Below, piece by piece: positions 1-8,084 of a stretch of 64,000 nucleotides of DNA. A model generated the notes under the pieces. It did not search any database, was not told the DNA's origin, and saw only the letters and a list, made by a program, of their open reading frames with translations. Location of the stretch: assembly GCF_040298565.1 (NCBI RefSeq), contig NZ_JBEPAK010000007.1, positions 8,478-72,477 on the forward strand. Direction: 5' to 3'. The position numbers and the translations under genes are program-made. The DNA is from Kitasatospora sp040298565. Lineage in GTDB: Bacteria > Actinomycetota > Actinomycetes > Streptomycetales > Streptomycetaceae. Position 1 is the stretch's first letter. Each line of letters opens with the position of its first letter.

Positions 1-1
1 C

Positions 2-283
2 CCCGGGGACAGCGGCCCCCCAGCCGAGGACGGGAAGCGGGACGGCGAGAGGGAAGGGCGAGCAAACGGGGACGGGGATGGGAACGGGGACGAGAAGGAC
101 GGGCGCGACGACCAGGGCGCGGCCGCCCGCACGGCCAGCGAGGGCCAGGACGGCAGCGGAGACGCAGCGGAACGGCCTCCGAAGGGCGCGGACACGACCC
201 GCTACGACAGGGCCGGCAACAACGCGACCGGCCAGAAGAGGGAGGGTCGAAGCCCGGAGGACGGACGGCCGAGGGACGGGTAG
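2..283 (+). CDS. C-terminal tail of an upstream gene (partial, hypothetical)
   Basis: An open reading frame enters from the left edge in frame 2 and stops with TAG at 281-283, eight bases before the next start codon. The visible part is very hydrophilic and rich in Gly, Asp, Glu and Arg, with no membrane segment, like the disordered tail of a larger protein. Frame 2 has mostly G/C in third positions, which favours it over the alternative frames. Short spacing to the DUF6629 gene suggests one transcript. No family is recognisable. It could also be untranslated DNA with an accidental open frame. Confidence 0.4.
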   Translation, partial: PGDSGPPAEDGKRDGEREGRANGDGDGNGDEKDGRDDQGAAARTASEGQDGSGDAAERPPKGADTTRYDRAGNNATGQKREGRSPEDGRPRDG

Positions 284-290
284 CAGGCCG

Positions 291-965
291 ATGTGCTGGA
301 GCGCGCAGGCGGACGCCCTGGCCGGCGGGCTGGTGGCGGGCGTCGGCATGGCGTGCCTGGCCCGCGCCCGACGGTCCGGCCGGCCCCAGCGGCTGCCGCT
401 CGCCGCGCTCCCGCTGGTCCTGGGGGTGCACCAGCTGATCGAAGCACTGGTCTGGCTCGGTGCGGACGACGGCCTGGCGGACGGACCGGCCAGCGCCGCC
501 CGGACCGCCTGGGCGGCGATCGCCCTGCCGCTGCTGCCCGTGCTGGTCCCGGCCGCGGTGTGGTGCGCGGCTACCGAGCCGGGCGACCCGGCCGGCCCGG
601 CGCGACGCCGCGTGCTCGCCGCGCTGGTCCTGCTGGGCGCAGCGGTGGCGATCCCCCTCACCGCAGCAGTCGCAGGCCACCCGGTGACGGCCACCCCGCA
701 CGGGCACACCCTCGACTACGCGATCGGCCTCCCGCACCCGGCGCTCCTGCTCACCGGCTACCTCCTCGCCACCGTCGGCTCCCTCCTGATCAGCGGCGAC
801 CGTCTGCTCTGTCGCCTCGGTCTACTCACCGGGGCGGGCGCCGTGGCCTGCGCCCTGCTCTGGCGGTTCGCCTTCGTCTCCACCTGGTGCGCCCTCGCCG
901 CCCTGGTCAGCCTCCTGCTCCTGCGCTGGGCCGGTCGCCCGCGCGTTGCCCGGTCGATGCCTTAG
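291..965 (+). CDS. DUF6629 family membrane protein
   Basis: A 224-residue protein beginning MCWSAQADALAGG, the N-terminal signature I associate with the DUF6629 family of Streptomyces. I chose ATG 291 because the family starts at this MCWS motif; the open frame continues upstream but encodes low-complexity Arg/Pro/Ala sequence. Several hydrophobic segments are evident (near residues 10-25, 80-100, 110-130, 145-170 and 185-215), so it is a multi-pass membrane protein. The function of the family is unknown. Its last codons lie in the first copy of a 65-bp tandem duplication, and the gene converges on the MFS gene, which ends in the second copy. Confidence 0.75.
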   Translation: MCWSAQADALAGGLVAGVGMACLARARRSGRPQRLPLAALPLVLGVHQLIEALVWLGADDGLADGPASAARTAWAAIALPLLPVLVPAAVWCAATEPGDPAGPARRRVLAALVLLGAAVAIPLTAAVAGHPVTATPHGHTLDYAIGLPHPALLLTGYLLATVGSLLISGDRLLCRLGLLTGAGAVACALLWRFAFVSTWCALAALVSLLLLRWAGRPRVARSMP

Positions 966-1070
966 GTACGGGCGGGCTCGGTCCGCCGCTCGGTGGCCGC
1001 GGCACGCGCGTTGCCCGGTCGATGCCTTAGCTACGAGCCGGCTCGCCCCGCCGCTCGGTGGCCGCGGCAC
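941..1070. repeat. 65-bp tandem duplication joining two convergent gene ends
   Basis: Two adjacent 65-bp copies (941-1005 and 1006-1070) share the start gcgcgttgcccggtcgatgc and the end cggtggccgcggcac, with a handful of mismatches between. The first holds the stop codon of the DUF6629 gene and the second encodes the C-terminus of the convergent MFS transporter. One gene end was therefore probably copied from the other by local duplication. Confidence 0.85.
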
Positions 1071-2361
1071 TCGCGTGCCCGCGCAGTCGGTCCATGTCCC
1101 GCCACTCCGGCCGCAGACCGGTCAGCGTCGTGGTGGCGAAGTACAGGATCCCTGCCGTGAGCAGGCTGGGTATCAGACCGACGAGCGTGACCGCCCCGCC
1201 TGCGACGATCCCGCCCAGGGGGATGCCGGCCCAGGCGAGGGAGTCCCCCAGGGCGTGGACCCGGCCGAGGAGGTGGCGGGGCACCCGTTCGAAGAGGACC
1301 GCCCCGAGGATCGGGTTGAGGAAGCCGGAGCCGAAACCGCCGACCGCGAACACGGTGACCACGGCCCACATCGGCGCGCCGAGCGCGAGCACCAGGAATC
1401 GCGGTGCCCCCGCCACCAGGAAGCCGACGAAGAAGACCGTACGGCGGGGCAGCCGGTGGGCGAGCGCCGCAGCGATCAGGCTGCCGGCCACCGCCGTGAC
1501 GCCCTGGACGCTGCCGATCAGGCCGATCACGGCCGGGCCGTTCCCGGACTCCTTGGCCCACACCGGGACGAGCACCGTGCTGAACCCGGCGTCGAGCAGG
1601 TTGGTGATGCCGACCATCACGATCACGGTGAGCAGCAGCGGCTCCGTCCGGAGGAAGCCGAAGCCCTCCCGGAACTGCTGCCAGTAACCGCCGCCCTGGT
1701 GGGACTCCTCCGGTGACGCGGCACCGGCCGGGACGGCCGGACGCCCCATGCCCTGCGGCAGTGCCAGGGCGACGAGCAGCGAGCCGAGCGCGAAGGTGCC
1801 CGCGTTGACCGCCAGTCCGGCCAGCGGCCCGACCAGTGCGACCAGCCCGCCACCCACCGCCGGGCCGACGGTGGAGGCGAGCCGTTCGGTGACGCCGGAG
1901 AGCCCGGTGGCGCGCTCCAGGGGCACCCTGGCGCGGTCCGCCGCCTCCGGCACCATGACGGACTTGGCCAGGTCCCCCGGGCCACGCACCGCCCCGATCA
2001 CCGCCACCATCACGAGCAGCAGCCAGAACGGCAGCAGGCCGCGCGCGTGCAGCAGCGGGACGAGCCCGGCGGCGAGCGCGCTCACCGCGTCCGTGCTCCA
2101 GGACACCACGCGCGGCCCGAGGCGGTCGACCAGCGGCCCGGTCAGCGCCTTGACCAGCACGTACGGCGCCATCTCGGCGAAGGCGACCAGGCCGGTCATG
2201 GTGGCGCTGCCGGTGGTGGCGAGGACGAACCAGGGCAGCGCGATGGCCGATATGCGGGTCCCGGTCAGGGAGACGGCGGTGGCGGCGAGCACCCCGGCAA
2301 GGGGCCGGAGGCTGCGCACCGGCGGGCCGGCGGCGGCAGCCGCGGGCTCGGTCGCGGTCAT
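1027..2361 (-). CDS. MFS efflux transporter
   Basis: A 444-residue major facilitator with twelve predicted membrane segments, beginning MTATEPAAAAAG and containing TGTRISAIALPWFVL in the first helix and a VDRLGPRVV loop typical of the drug-efflux branch of the MFS. It probably exports a small molecule; the substrate cannot be read from sequence. I chose ATG 2361 because it overlaps the stop of the upstream ArsR-type gene (ATGA) and is preceded by a purine-rich gaggggagg. Longer open reading extends into the regulator and is a shadow. Translational coupling and shared promoter make this a regulator-pump operon, presumably derepressed by the transported compound. The C-terminus lies in a 65-bp tandem duplication. 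Confidence 0.85.
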   Translation of the reverse strand: MTATEPAAAAAGPPVRSLRPLAGVLAATAVSLTGTRISAIALPWFVLATTGSATMTGLVAFAEMAPYVLVKALTGPLVDRLGPRVVSWSTDAVSALAAGLVPLLHARGLLPFWLLLVMVAVIGAVRGPGDLAKSVMVPEAADRARVPLERATGLSGVTERLASTVGPAVGGGLVALVGPLAGLAVNAGTFALGSLLVALALPQGMGRPAVPAGAASPEESHQGGGYWQQFREGFGFLRTEPLLLTVIVMVGITNLLDAGFSTVLVPVWAKESGNGPAVIGLIGSVQGVTAVAGSLIAAALAHRLPRRTVFFVGFLVAGAPRFLVLALGAPMWAVVTVFAVGGFGSGFLNPILGAVLFERVPRHLLGRVHALGDSLAWAGIPLGGIVAGGAVTLVGLIPSLLTAGILYFATTTLTGLRPEWRDMDRLRGHASAAATERRGEPARS

Positions 2362-2963
2362 TCGGGCCTCCCCTCGGCCGGGTCGGGCAGCACGTGGAGG
2401 ACCACGGAGACCTGCTCGCTGCCCGCCGGGACCGGCCCCTCGGCACCGACCCGGCGGTAGCGGCTGATCACCGCGTTCAGCTCGTCGGACAGCTGCCCGG
2501 CCTCGGCCGGTGTGAGCTGCAGCAGCAGGTCGCTGAGGTGGACCTCCTTGCGCCACTCCCGGGGCATGGTCTCGAAGGCGTCGAGCGCGCGCTGGGCGGT
2601 CAGCGTGTGGGCGGTGAGCACCGAACGCAGGAACCCGACGGCCGTCTCGGGCTCCTCGTCGGCCATGTCGTCCCCGGTCCAGACCGTGAGCCGGTGCGCC
2701 GAGCGCCACCACCGCTCCCTGGCGTTGCCCCGCTCCGTGTCCTCCTCGACGAAGCCCGCCGCGGCGAGCTGACGCAGGTGGTAGCTGGTGGCTCCGGAGT
2801 TGAGCCCCAGTTGCTCCGCCAGCCTGGTCGCCGTGGACGGGCCGTGCTTGCGCAGCAGTCCGACCAGGCGCATGCGCACCGGGTGGGCCATCGCCTTCAT
2901 GCCCTTGGCAGTCAGGACGATCTGTGGGTCGTCACTGTGCATCCAGCCGCGTTCTTCGGTCAT
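2358..2963 (-). CDS. ArsR-type winged-helix regulator of the adjacent pump
   Basis: A 201-residue DNA-binding protein. Residues about 25-85 form an ArsR-like winged helix (AHPVRMRLVGLL, then TRLAEQLGLNSGATSYHLRQL as the recognition helix). The C-terminal half is helical and acidic, with no metal-binding CxC motif, so a non-metal ligand is likely. ATG 2963 (MTEERGWMHSDD) gives the usual short leader before the HTH. The gene overlaps the MFS gene by four bases. The upstream DNA is rich in TTTGC-type repeats, which would be its natural operator, giving autoregulation of the operon. Confidence 0.85.
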   Translation of the reverse strand: MTEERGWMHSDDPQIVLTAKGMKAMAHPVRMRLVGLLRKHGPSTATRLAEQLGLNSGATSYHLRQLAAAGFVEEDTERGNARERWWRSAHRLTVWTGDDMADEEPETAVGFLRSVLTAHTLTAQRALDAFETMPREWRKEVHLSDLLLQLTPAEAGQLSDELNAVISRYRRVGAEGPVPAGSEQVSVVLHVLPDPAEGRPE

Positions 2964-3319
2964 GGTCGGCAGCGTAGGACCACACACACCTGTTTGCAAA
3001 GGGTTTTTTGCGAACGCCTGTTTGCGGTCCCGTGGACGCCGGCGTGGCGCGCCCCGCCCACCAGAGCTCACGCCCCACCAGAGCTCCCCGGGCCCGGCCG
3101 ACCCCCGCACGGCACCGGACCGTCGACCGCCGGCCGCCCCGCCGGACGGCGGGTGCCCGGCCTGCCGCTCGGCGGGGGCCGAGGCCGCCATCGCCTCCCG
3201 GAGCCGGATTGTCACCCGGGCGGAGCAGGCGCAGGCTGGCAGCAGGGCAAGCCGGTCGGCAGGCCCCGGTGGGCCGCGGCACGGATGGCGGCCGCCGGTC
3301 GGGTACGAGGGGCAGGGCG
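2964..3319. promoter_or_regulatory. Divergent promoter region with TTTGC repeats
   Basis: A 356-bp space between the ArsR/MFS operon and the ATPase-domain gene. At 2984-3030 lies an unusually AT-rich patch with the palindrome TTTGCAAA, then TTTTTTGCGAA, and two copies of CCTGTTTGC. These repeats sit where the minus-strand promoter should be and are candidate ArsR-regulator operators. The rest (3040-3300) is GC-rich without recognisable genes, apart from gaggggcaggg near 3307-3317, the ribosome-binding site of the plus-strand gene. Confidence 0.5.
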
Positions 3320-4021
3320 ATGGCACGCGGGAAGCTCTGGGGCTACGTCGCTTCGGGGGCCCGGGCACTGGGCGCACTCGGCGGCGCACTCGGCGGCCCG
3401 GGCGGCTCCGACCGCACGGACGGCGGTGCCGCGCCGGAGGGCCGCGGCCCCTTCCGGCCCTTCGCGATGGCCTCGCCCCGGTCGCTCTCCCGCGCCGAGC
3501 TGGAGCGGCTGCGGTGGACCGGCCGCCAGGCCGGCTGCGATCCGCAGGCGCGGCACGTCCAGGTCGCCGAGGTGGTGCGCCGGGTGGTGCGGGGCGGCGG
3601 CCGGGCGGCAGCGGTCACGGTCCGGCTGGCACCGGGGCTGCCGGTGGTGACCGGGGACGCCCGGCGGATGGAGGCCGCGCTCGCCGGGCTGGTCGACCAC
3701 GCGATCCGGCGCAGCCCGCTGGGCGGTGGGGTGCTGGTCCGGGCGGAGGTCGTCGGCACCGGCCGGGCGGCGCCCCGGTCGGCGGCCCGGGCCGGCTGCA
3801 CGGCGTACGAGCGGGAGCGGGTCGAGCTGCGGATCTCCGACCGCGGGTCCTACGAGCCGCCCGCGGGGATCGACCGGCTGTCGACGGGCGTGCGCGCCAC
3901 CGGGCCGGTGGGCCCGGCACTGCACAGCCTGGTGCTGGCCGCGGGCGGGCGGCTCTCGGTCGAGCCCACACCCGGCGGCGGCCTCACCGTGGTCCTGCTG
4001 CTGACGGTCGCCTACGACTGA
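3320..4021 (+). CDS. Orphan, degenerate histidine-kinase-like ATPase domain protein
   Basis: A 233-residue protein whose central and C-terminal part resembles a GHKL (HATPase_c) fold. VVTGDARRMEAALAGLVDHAI corresponds to the N-box region, DRGSYEPP to the G1 box (normally DxGxGIP), and GGRLSVEPTPGGGLTVVL to the closing strands. The N-box Asn is replaced (VDHAIRR) and the G1 box lacks the second Gly, so ATP binding is doubtful. No dimerisation/His-phosphorylation domain and no membrane segment are present. ATG 3320 follows a good Shine-Dalgarno; the frame is open further upstream but low-complexity. It may be a stand-alone regulatory partner or a decaying kinase remnant. It ends 44 bases before polX. 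Confidence 0.6.
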   Translation: MARGKLWGYVASGARALGALGGALGGPGGSDRTDGGAAPEGRGPFRPFAMASPRSLSRAELERLRWTGRQAGCDPQARHVQVAEVVRRVVRGGGRAAAVTVRLAPGLPVVTGDARRMEAALAGLVDHAIRRSPLGGGVLVRAEVVGTGRAAPRSAARAGCTAYERERVELRISDRGSYEPPAGIDRLSTGVRATGPVGPALHSLVLAAGGRLSVEPTPGGGLTVVLLLTVAYD

Positions 4022-4065
4022 CCGACCGGGCGGCGAACGGCGGCCGCCGAACCTAGACTTGCCCC

Positions 4066-5904
4066 ATGCCCCGGCTCAACGACCAGGTCAGGGAGCTGCT
4101 CCAGGAGTACGCCGACCTGATCAACATCACCGGTGGGGACGCCTTCCGGGCCCGCGCGTACGAGAAGGCGGCCCGAGCGGTCGGCGGCCACCCGGAGGAC
4201 CTGGCGGGTCTGGACGTCAAGGGACTCCAGGAGATCCCCGGCGTCGGCAAGTCCACCGCCGAGAAGATCGCCGAGTACCTCGCCACCGGAAGGATCCCCG
4301 CGCTGGAGACCATGCGCGCCAAGATCCCGGCCGGCGTGCGCGAGATGATGGCCGTTCCCAGCGTGGGCCCCAAGCGCGCCCTCTCCCTCTACCGCGACCT
4401 CGGCATCGCCTCCGTCGACGAACTCGCCGAAGCCGTCCGCGGCGACAAGCTGTCCGGCCTGGCGGGGTTCGGGGAGCGCAGCGGCGAGAAGATCCTGCAC
4501 GGCATCGAGCTGATGCGGCAGTCCGGCGGGCGCACCCTGCTCGACACCGCCATCGAGCTGGCCGACCAGGTGGTGGAGGCCCTGTCGGCCGTCCCCGGCT
4601 GCACCCGCTGCGCGTACGCGGGGTCGCTGCGGCGGATGCGGGAGACGGTCGGCGACATCGACGTGCTGGCGACCGCCGCCGACTCCGCCCCGCTGATGGC
4701 CGCGCTGACCCGACTCCCGTACGTGGCCGAGGTGATCGCGAGCGGGCCGACCAAGACGTCGGTCCGCACCACCCAGGGCGTCCAGGTGGACCTGCGGGTC
4801 GTCCCCGAGGAGGACTGGGGCGCGGCGCTGGTCTACTTCACCGGGTCGAAGGCGCACAACATCAAGCTGCGCACGATGGCGGTGCGGGCCGGGCTGAAGC
4901 TCTCCGAGTACGGGCTGTTCGAGGTGGCCGGCGATGGCCGCAAACGCGCCGGGGCGGGCGGCGCGAAAGCCTCGGGAGCTCCTCGGAAGGGCTCCGGCAG
5001 GAACGCCGGGGAGGCCTCCGGAAAGGGCGCCGAGGTGGAGGGCGCCAAGATCGTCTCGGAGACCGAGGACGAGGTGTACGCCGCCCTCGGCCTGCCCTGG
5101 ATCCCGCCGCCGCTGCGCGAGGACCGCGGCGAGATCGAGGCCGCGCTGAACGGTGAACTCCCCGACCTGATCCAGGAGTCGGACCTCCGCGGCGACCTGC
5201 ACACCCACACCGACCTCACCGACGGCCTGGCCACCCTCACCGAGATGATCGACACGGCGGCGGCACGCGGCTACTCCTACTTCGCCGTCACCGACCACGC
5301 GCCGGACCTGGTGATGCAGCGCATGACGGACGAGAAGATGCTCGCCCAGCGCGCGGAGCTGCGCCGACTCGCCGACCGGCACCCGAAGTTGCGGCTGCTG
5401 CACGGCACCGAGCTGAACATCGGCCCGGACGGCGGCGTGGACTGGCCGCCCGAGTTCCTGGCCGGCTTCGACGTCTGCGTGGCCTCCGTGCACTCGCACT
5501 TCACCCTCGACCGCGCCGCCCAGACCCGTCGGCTGATCCGCGCCTGCGAGAACCCCCACGTGCACGTCATCGGCCACCTCACCACCCGCCGGATCGGCCG
5601 GCGCGGGCCGATCGACGTGGATCTGGACGCGGTGTTCGCGGCCGCCGCCCGCACCGGTACCGCGATCGAGATCAACAGCGCCCCGCAGCGGCTCGACCTG
5701 CGCGACGAGGACATCCTGCGGGCCAGGCGGCACGGCGTGCGCTTCGCGATCGACAGCGACGCGCACGCCACCGGCCACCTCGCCTACCCGCGCCTCGGCG
5801 TCGGTACGGCGCAGCGCGGTTGGCTCACCGCGGAGGACGTGATCAACGCCTGGACGTGGCAGCGGCTGAAGCGCTTCCTCCGCAAGGACGCCCTGCGCGC
5901 GTAG
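4066..5904 (+). CDS. polX: Family X DNA polymerase with PHP domain (PolX)
   Basis: A 612-residue PolX-type protein implicated in DNA repair gap filling. The N-terminal 8-kDa and helix-hairpin-helix region contains IPGVGKSTAEKI (about residue 58) and VPSVGPKRAL. The polymerase palm has GSLRRMRETVGDIDVL (about residue 186), where the two Asp of DID bind metal, and a third acidic residue in QVDLRVV. A C-terminal PHP phosphoesterase domain starts near residue 376 with GDLHTHTD and continues with TDHAP, SVHSHF and DSDAHATGH, so metal-dependent 3'-5' exonuclease activity is likely. Between the domains is an unusual Gly/Ala/Lys-rich linker of about 40 residues (about 290-330). The start is ATG 4066. 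Confidence 0.92.
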   Translation: MPRLNDQVRELLQEYADLINITGGDAFRARAYEKAARAVGGHPEDLAGLDVKGLQEIPGVGKSTAEKIAEYLATGRIPALETMRAKIPAGVREMMAVPSVGPKRALSLYRDLGIASVDELAEAVRGDKLSGLAGFGERSGEKILHGIELMRQSGGRTLLDTAIELADQVVEALSAVPGCTRCAYAGSLRRMRETVGDIDVLATAADSAPLMAALTRLPYVAEVIASGPTKTSVRTTQGVQVDLRVVPEEDWGAALVYFTGSKAHNIKLRTMAVRAGLKLSEYGLFEVAGDGRKRAGAGGAKASGAPRKGSGRNAGEASGKGAEVEGAKIVSETEDEVYAALGLPWIPPPLREDRGEIEAALNGELPDLIQESDLRGDLHTHTDLTDGLATLTEMIDTAAARGYSYFAVTDHAPDLVMQRMTDEKMLAQRAELRRLADRHPKLRLLHGTELNIGPDGGVDWPPEFLAGFDVCVASVHSHFTLDRAAQTRRLIRACENPHVHVIGHLTTRRIGRRGPIDVDLDAVFAAAARTGTAIEINSAPQRLDLRDEDILRARRHGVRFAIDSDAHATGHLAYPRLGVGTAQRGWLTAEDVINAWTWQRLKRFLRKDALRA

Positions 5905-5957
5905 CCGTCCCCGCCGAGCGAACCGGTCGGCGGAAGCCTGCCCCTCGGCGGACGCCC

Positions 5958-5995
5958 GGCCCGATCGCCGGAACCACGGCCCGATCGCCGGAACC
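5958..5995. repeat. Short direct repeat in GC-rich intergenic DNA
   Basis: An 18-bp sequence ggcccgatcgccggaacc occurs at 5958-5975 and 5978-5995 (period 20). Degenerate cggcgga/cggcggaagcc copies surround it in the 221-bp gap between polX and the pseudouridine kinase gene. No gene or clear terminator is visible here. Confidence 0.6.
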
Positions 5996-6125
5996 CCGCC
6001 CCCTCGGCGGAAGCCCCGGCCCGGTCGGCGGCCGAGGCCCCGCCCGGTGGGCCGAAGCGCCGGCCCGTCCGCGGACACCGACCCCCCGGCGCCGCCGACC
6101 CCCGCCGATCCCGGCCCACCGCCGC

Positions 6126-6998
6126 CTACCCCATGCTGGCCCCCGGCGAGGCCAGCACCCGGGCCGCGCTGCGGTGCCCGAGTGCGGTCGCCAGCCGCAG
6201 GTCCCCGGTGTCCAGGAAGCCGGCCAGGAAGCCCGCCGCGAACGCGTCCCCGGCCCCGGTGAGGTCCCGCACCTGCGCCACCGGCGGGACCGGCACGGTG
6301 AACGGCTCCTGGCCGGGCACGTCGACGGTGGTCGCTCCGGCCCCGGCCTTGGTGACCACCGTGGTGCCCGCCAGCCGGGCGCGTTCGGGCCCCGGCAGGC
6401 CGTCCACCAGCAGCCCGAGGAAGGCCGACTCGGAGCGGTTGGCGAACAGCAGGGTCGGCGCCAACTCACCCAGCAGGGCCAGGAACCGCTCACGTCCGAA
6501 CTGCTCCAGCATGCCGGTCGACGAGGCGTCCACCGACGTGCTGCCGCCGCCCTGCCGGACGCGGACGAGCGCGTCCACCGCGGTGGCGCCGACCGGCTCC
6601 CCGTCGAAGGAGTAGCCGGGCACGTGCAGGTGGGTCAGACCGGCGAGCCACTGCTCGGGCACGCGCTCCAGCAGCGTGGCGGCACCGCGGTCGGGCAGCA
6701 TGGTGCGTTCGCCGTCCTGGTCGATGAGCACCACGATGCTGCCGGTGCGACCGCGCCGCTGGACCCGTACGTCCACGCCGTGGCCGCCGAGTTCGGCGAC
6801 GACGCCGTCCCCGATCGGGTCCGCGCCGACGCAGCCGAGGAAGCGGGCCGGGTACTGCCCGGCGGCGAAGCAGGCCACGTTGGCCGCGCTGCCGCCGCGC
6901 CGCCGGAAGACCCGGGCGCTGGAGTCGGTGCCGTGGCGCAGCGGGCCGTCGACCCAGACCACGATGTCCTCGACGAGGTCGCCGAGCACCCCGAGCAC
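6126..6998 (-). CDS. psuK: PfkB-family carbohydrate kinase, probable pseudouridine kinase
   Basis: A 290-residue ribokinase-fold protein. RRGGSAANVACFAA is the PfkB signature 1 region and DLTGAGDAFAAGFLAG the signature 2 with the catalytic Asp of GAGD. Its partner, three bases upstream in the same operon, is a pseudouridine-5'-phosphate glycosidase. The likely reaction is therefore phosphorylation of pseudouridine, feeding the glycosidase, which releases uracil and ribose 5-phosphate. The start is GTG 6998 in the short spacer after the glycosidase stop. Specificity for pseudouridine is inferred from context; a general nucleoside or sugar kinase is the alternative. Confidence 0.82.
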   Translation of the reverse strand: MLGVLGDLVEDIVVWVDGPLRHGTDSSARVFRRRGGSAANVACFAAGQYPARFLGCVGADPIGDGVVAELGGHGVDVRVQRRGRTGSIVVLIDQDGERTMLPDRGAATLLERVPEQWLAGLTHLHVPGYSFDGEPVGATAVDALVRVRQGGGSTSVDASSTGMLEQFGRERFLALLGELAPTLLFANRSESAFLGLLVDGLPGPERARLAGTTVVTKAGAGATTVDVPGQEPFTVPVPPVAQVRDLTGAGDAFAAGFLAGFLDTGDLRLATALGHRSAARVLASPGASMG

Positions 6999-7001
6999 GG
7001 G

Positions 7002-7946
7002 TCAGGCCCCGGTCGACGCGGCGGCGGCCAGGGCGGTGGCGATCTCGCCGCCGAGGCGGACGTTGCCGCGGTAGACCTCGACGTTGACCTCCAGGCTGCG
7101 CCCGCCGGTGTCCCGCTGGATGAAGTCGAGCAGGAACGGGGTGGAGGCGTTGCCGGCGACGCCCAGGCGTTCGGCCTCGGCCCAGGCACGGGCCAGGATG
7201 CCGTCCAACTCCTCCGGCGGCAGTTGCTTGGCCGGGTCGACGGGGTTGGCGATCAGGACGGCCTGGGGCAGGTCGAGCCGGTCGCGGGCGTCGATCACCC
7301 TGGCCGCCTCCTCGGGCGACCGGACGCTGAAGTTGATCTCGTGGCCGGAGTCGGTGACGTAGAAGCCGGGGTACTTGGTGGTGCGGTAGCCGATGACCGG
7401 GATGTTGAGGGTCTCGAAGCGCTCCAGGGTTGCCCGGATGTCGAGGATGGACTTCACGCCGGCGCTGATCACGGTGACCGGGGTGGCGGCCAGGGTGGTC
7501 ATGTCGGCCGACTCGTCGAAGGTCTCGGAGGCGCCGAAGTGGACGCCGCCGAGGCCGCCGGTGGAGAAGACCCGGACGCCCGCGCGGTGGGCCAGGAAGG
7601 CGGTGGCGGCGACGGTGGTGCCGCCGTGCCGGCCGAACGCGGCGACCACCGGAAGGTCGCGCAGGCTGACCTTGTCCAGGCCGTCGGTGGCGGCGAGCTC
7701 GGTGATCTGCTCGGTGCTCAGACCGACGGTGGGCACTCCCTCGTGCACCCCGATGGTGGCCGGGACGACGCCCGCCTCCCGCAGCTGGTTCTCGGCCTCC
7801 AGCGCGACGGCCAGGTTGCGCGGCCGCGGCAGGCCGTGGGTGAAGATCGTCGACTCGAGGGCGACCACGGGCCGCCCGTCGGCGACGGCCTGCGCGACCT
7901 CCTCGGCGACCTTGATGGCGGGGGTGCTGGTGGGCAGTCCGGTCAT
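7002..7946 (-). CDS. psuG: Pseudouridine-5'-phosphate glycosidase
   Basis: A 314-residue PsuG/IndA-family enzyme that reversibly cleaves pseudouridine 5'-phosphate into uracil and ribose 5-phosphate. Family motifs visible include ALESTIFTHGLPRP near residue 29, IGVHEGVPTVGL, FSTGGLGGVHFGA, and IANPVDPAKQLP towards the C-terminus. I chose ATG 7946 because it has an aggaag Shine-Dalgarno at good distance and fits the family length; an in-frame upstream start would add 23 poorly conserved residues. It is the first gene of the psuG-psuK operon, divergent from a LysR regulator with an inverted-repeat array between them. Confidence 0.93.
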   Translation of the reverse strand: MTGLPTSTPAIKVAEEVAQAVADGRPVVALESTIFTHGLPRPRNLAVALEAENQLREAGVVPATIGVHEGVPTVGLSTEQITELAATDGLDKVSLRDLPVVAAFGRHGGTTVAATAFLAHRAGVRVFSTGGLGGVHFGASETFDESADMTTLAATPVTVISAGVKSILDIRATLERFETLNIPVIGYRTTKYPGFYVTDSGHEINFSVRSPEEAARVIDARDRLDLPQAVLIANPVDPAKQLPPEELDGILARAWAEAERLGVAGNASTPFLLDFIQRDTGGRSLEVNVEVYRGNVRLGGEIATALAAAASTGA

Positions 7947-8013
7947 GGTGCCAGCTTCCTGTCGGGTGCCACTGCGGTGGGGCAACGCGACGCTCAGCGT
8001 ATGGACGGTCAAC

Positions 8014-8064
8014 ATCGGAATCCAGAATGAGTCCTGAGGCTTCCGATAGCTCTCTGGCTATCGG
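8014..8064. promoter_or_regulatory. Inverted-repeat operator array between psuG and lysR
   Basis: Three related half-sites lie between the divergent genes: ATCGGAA at 8014-8020, TTCCGATAGC at 8041-8050 and GCTATCGG at 8057-8064. The last two form a perfect 8-bp inverted repeat CCGATAGC-6-GCTATCGG, and the first two a 7-bp one with a 20-bp spacer. This layout fits LysR-type recognition and activation sites. Confidence 0.65.
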
Positions 8065-8084
8065 TTCGCACTAGGCTGATGGGC

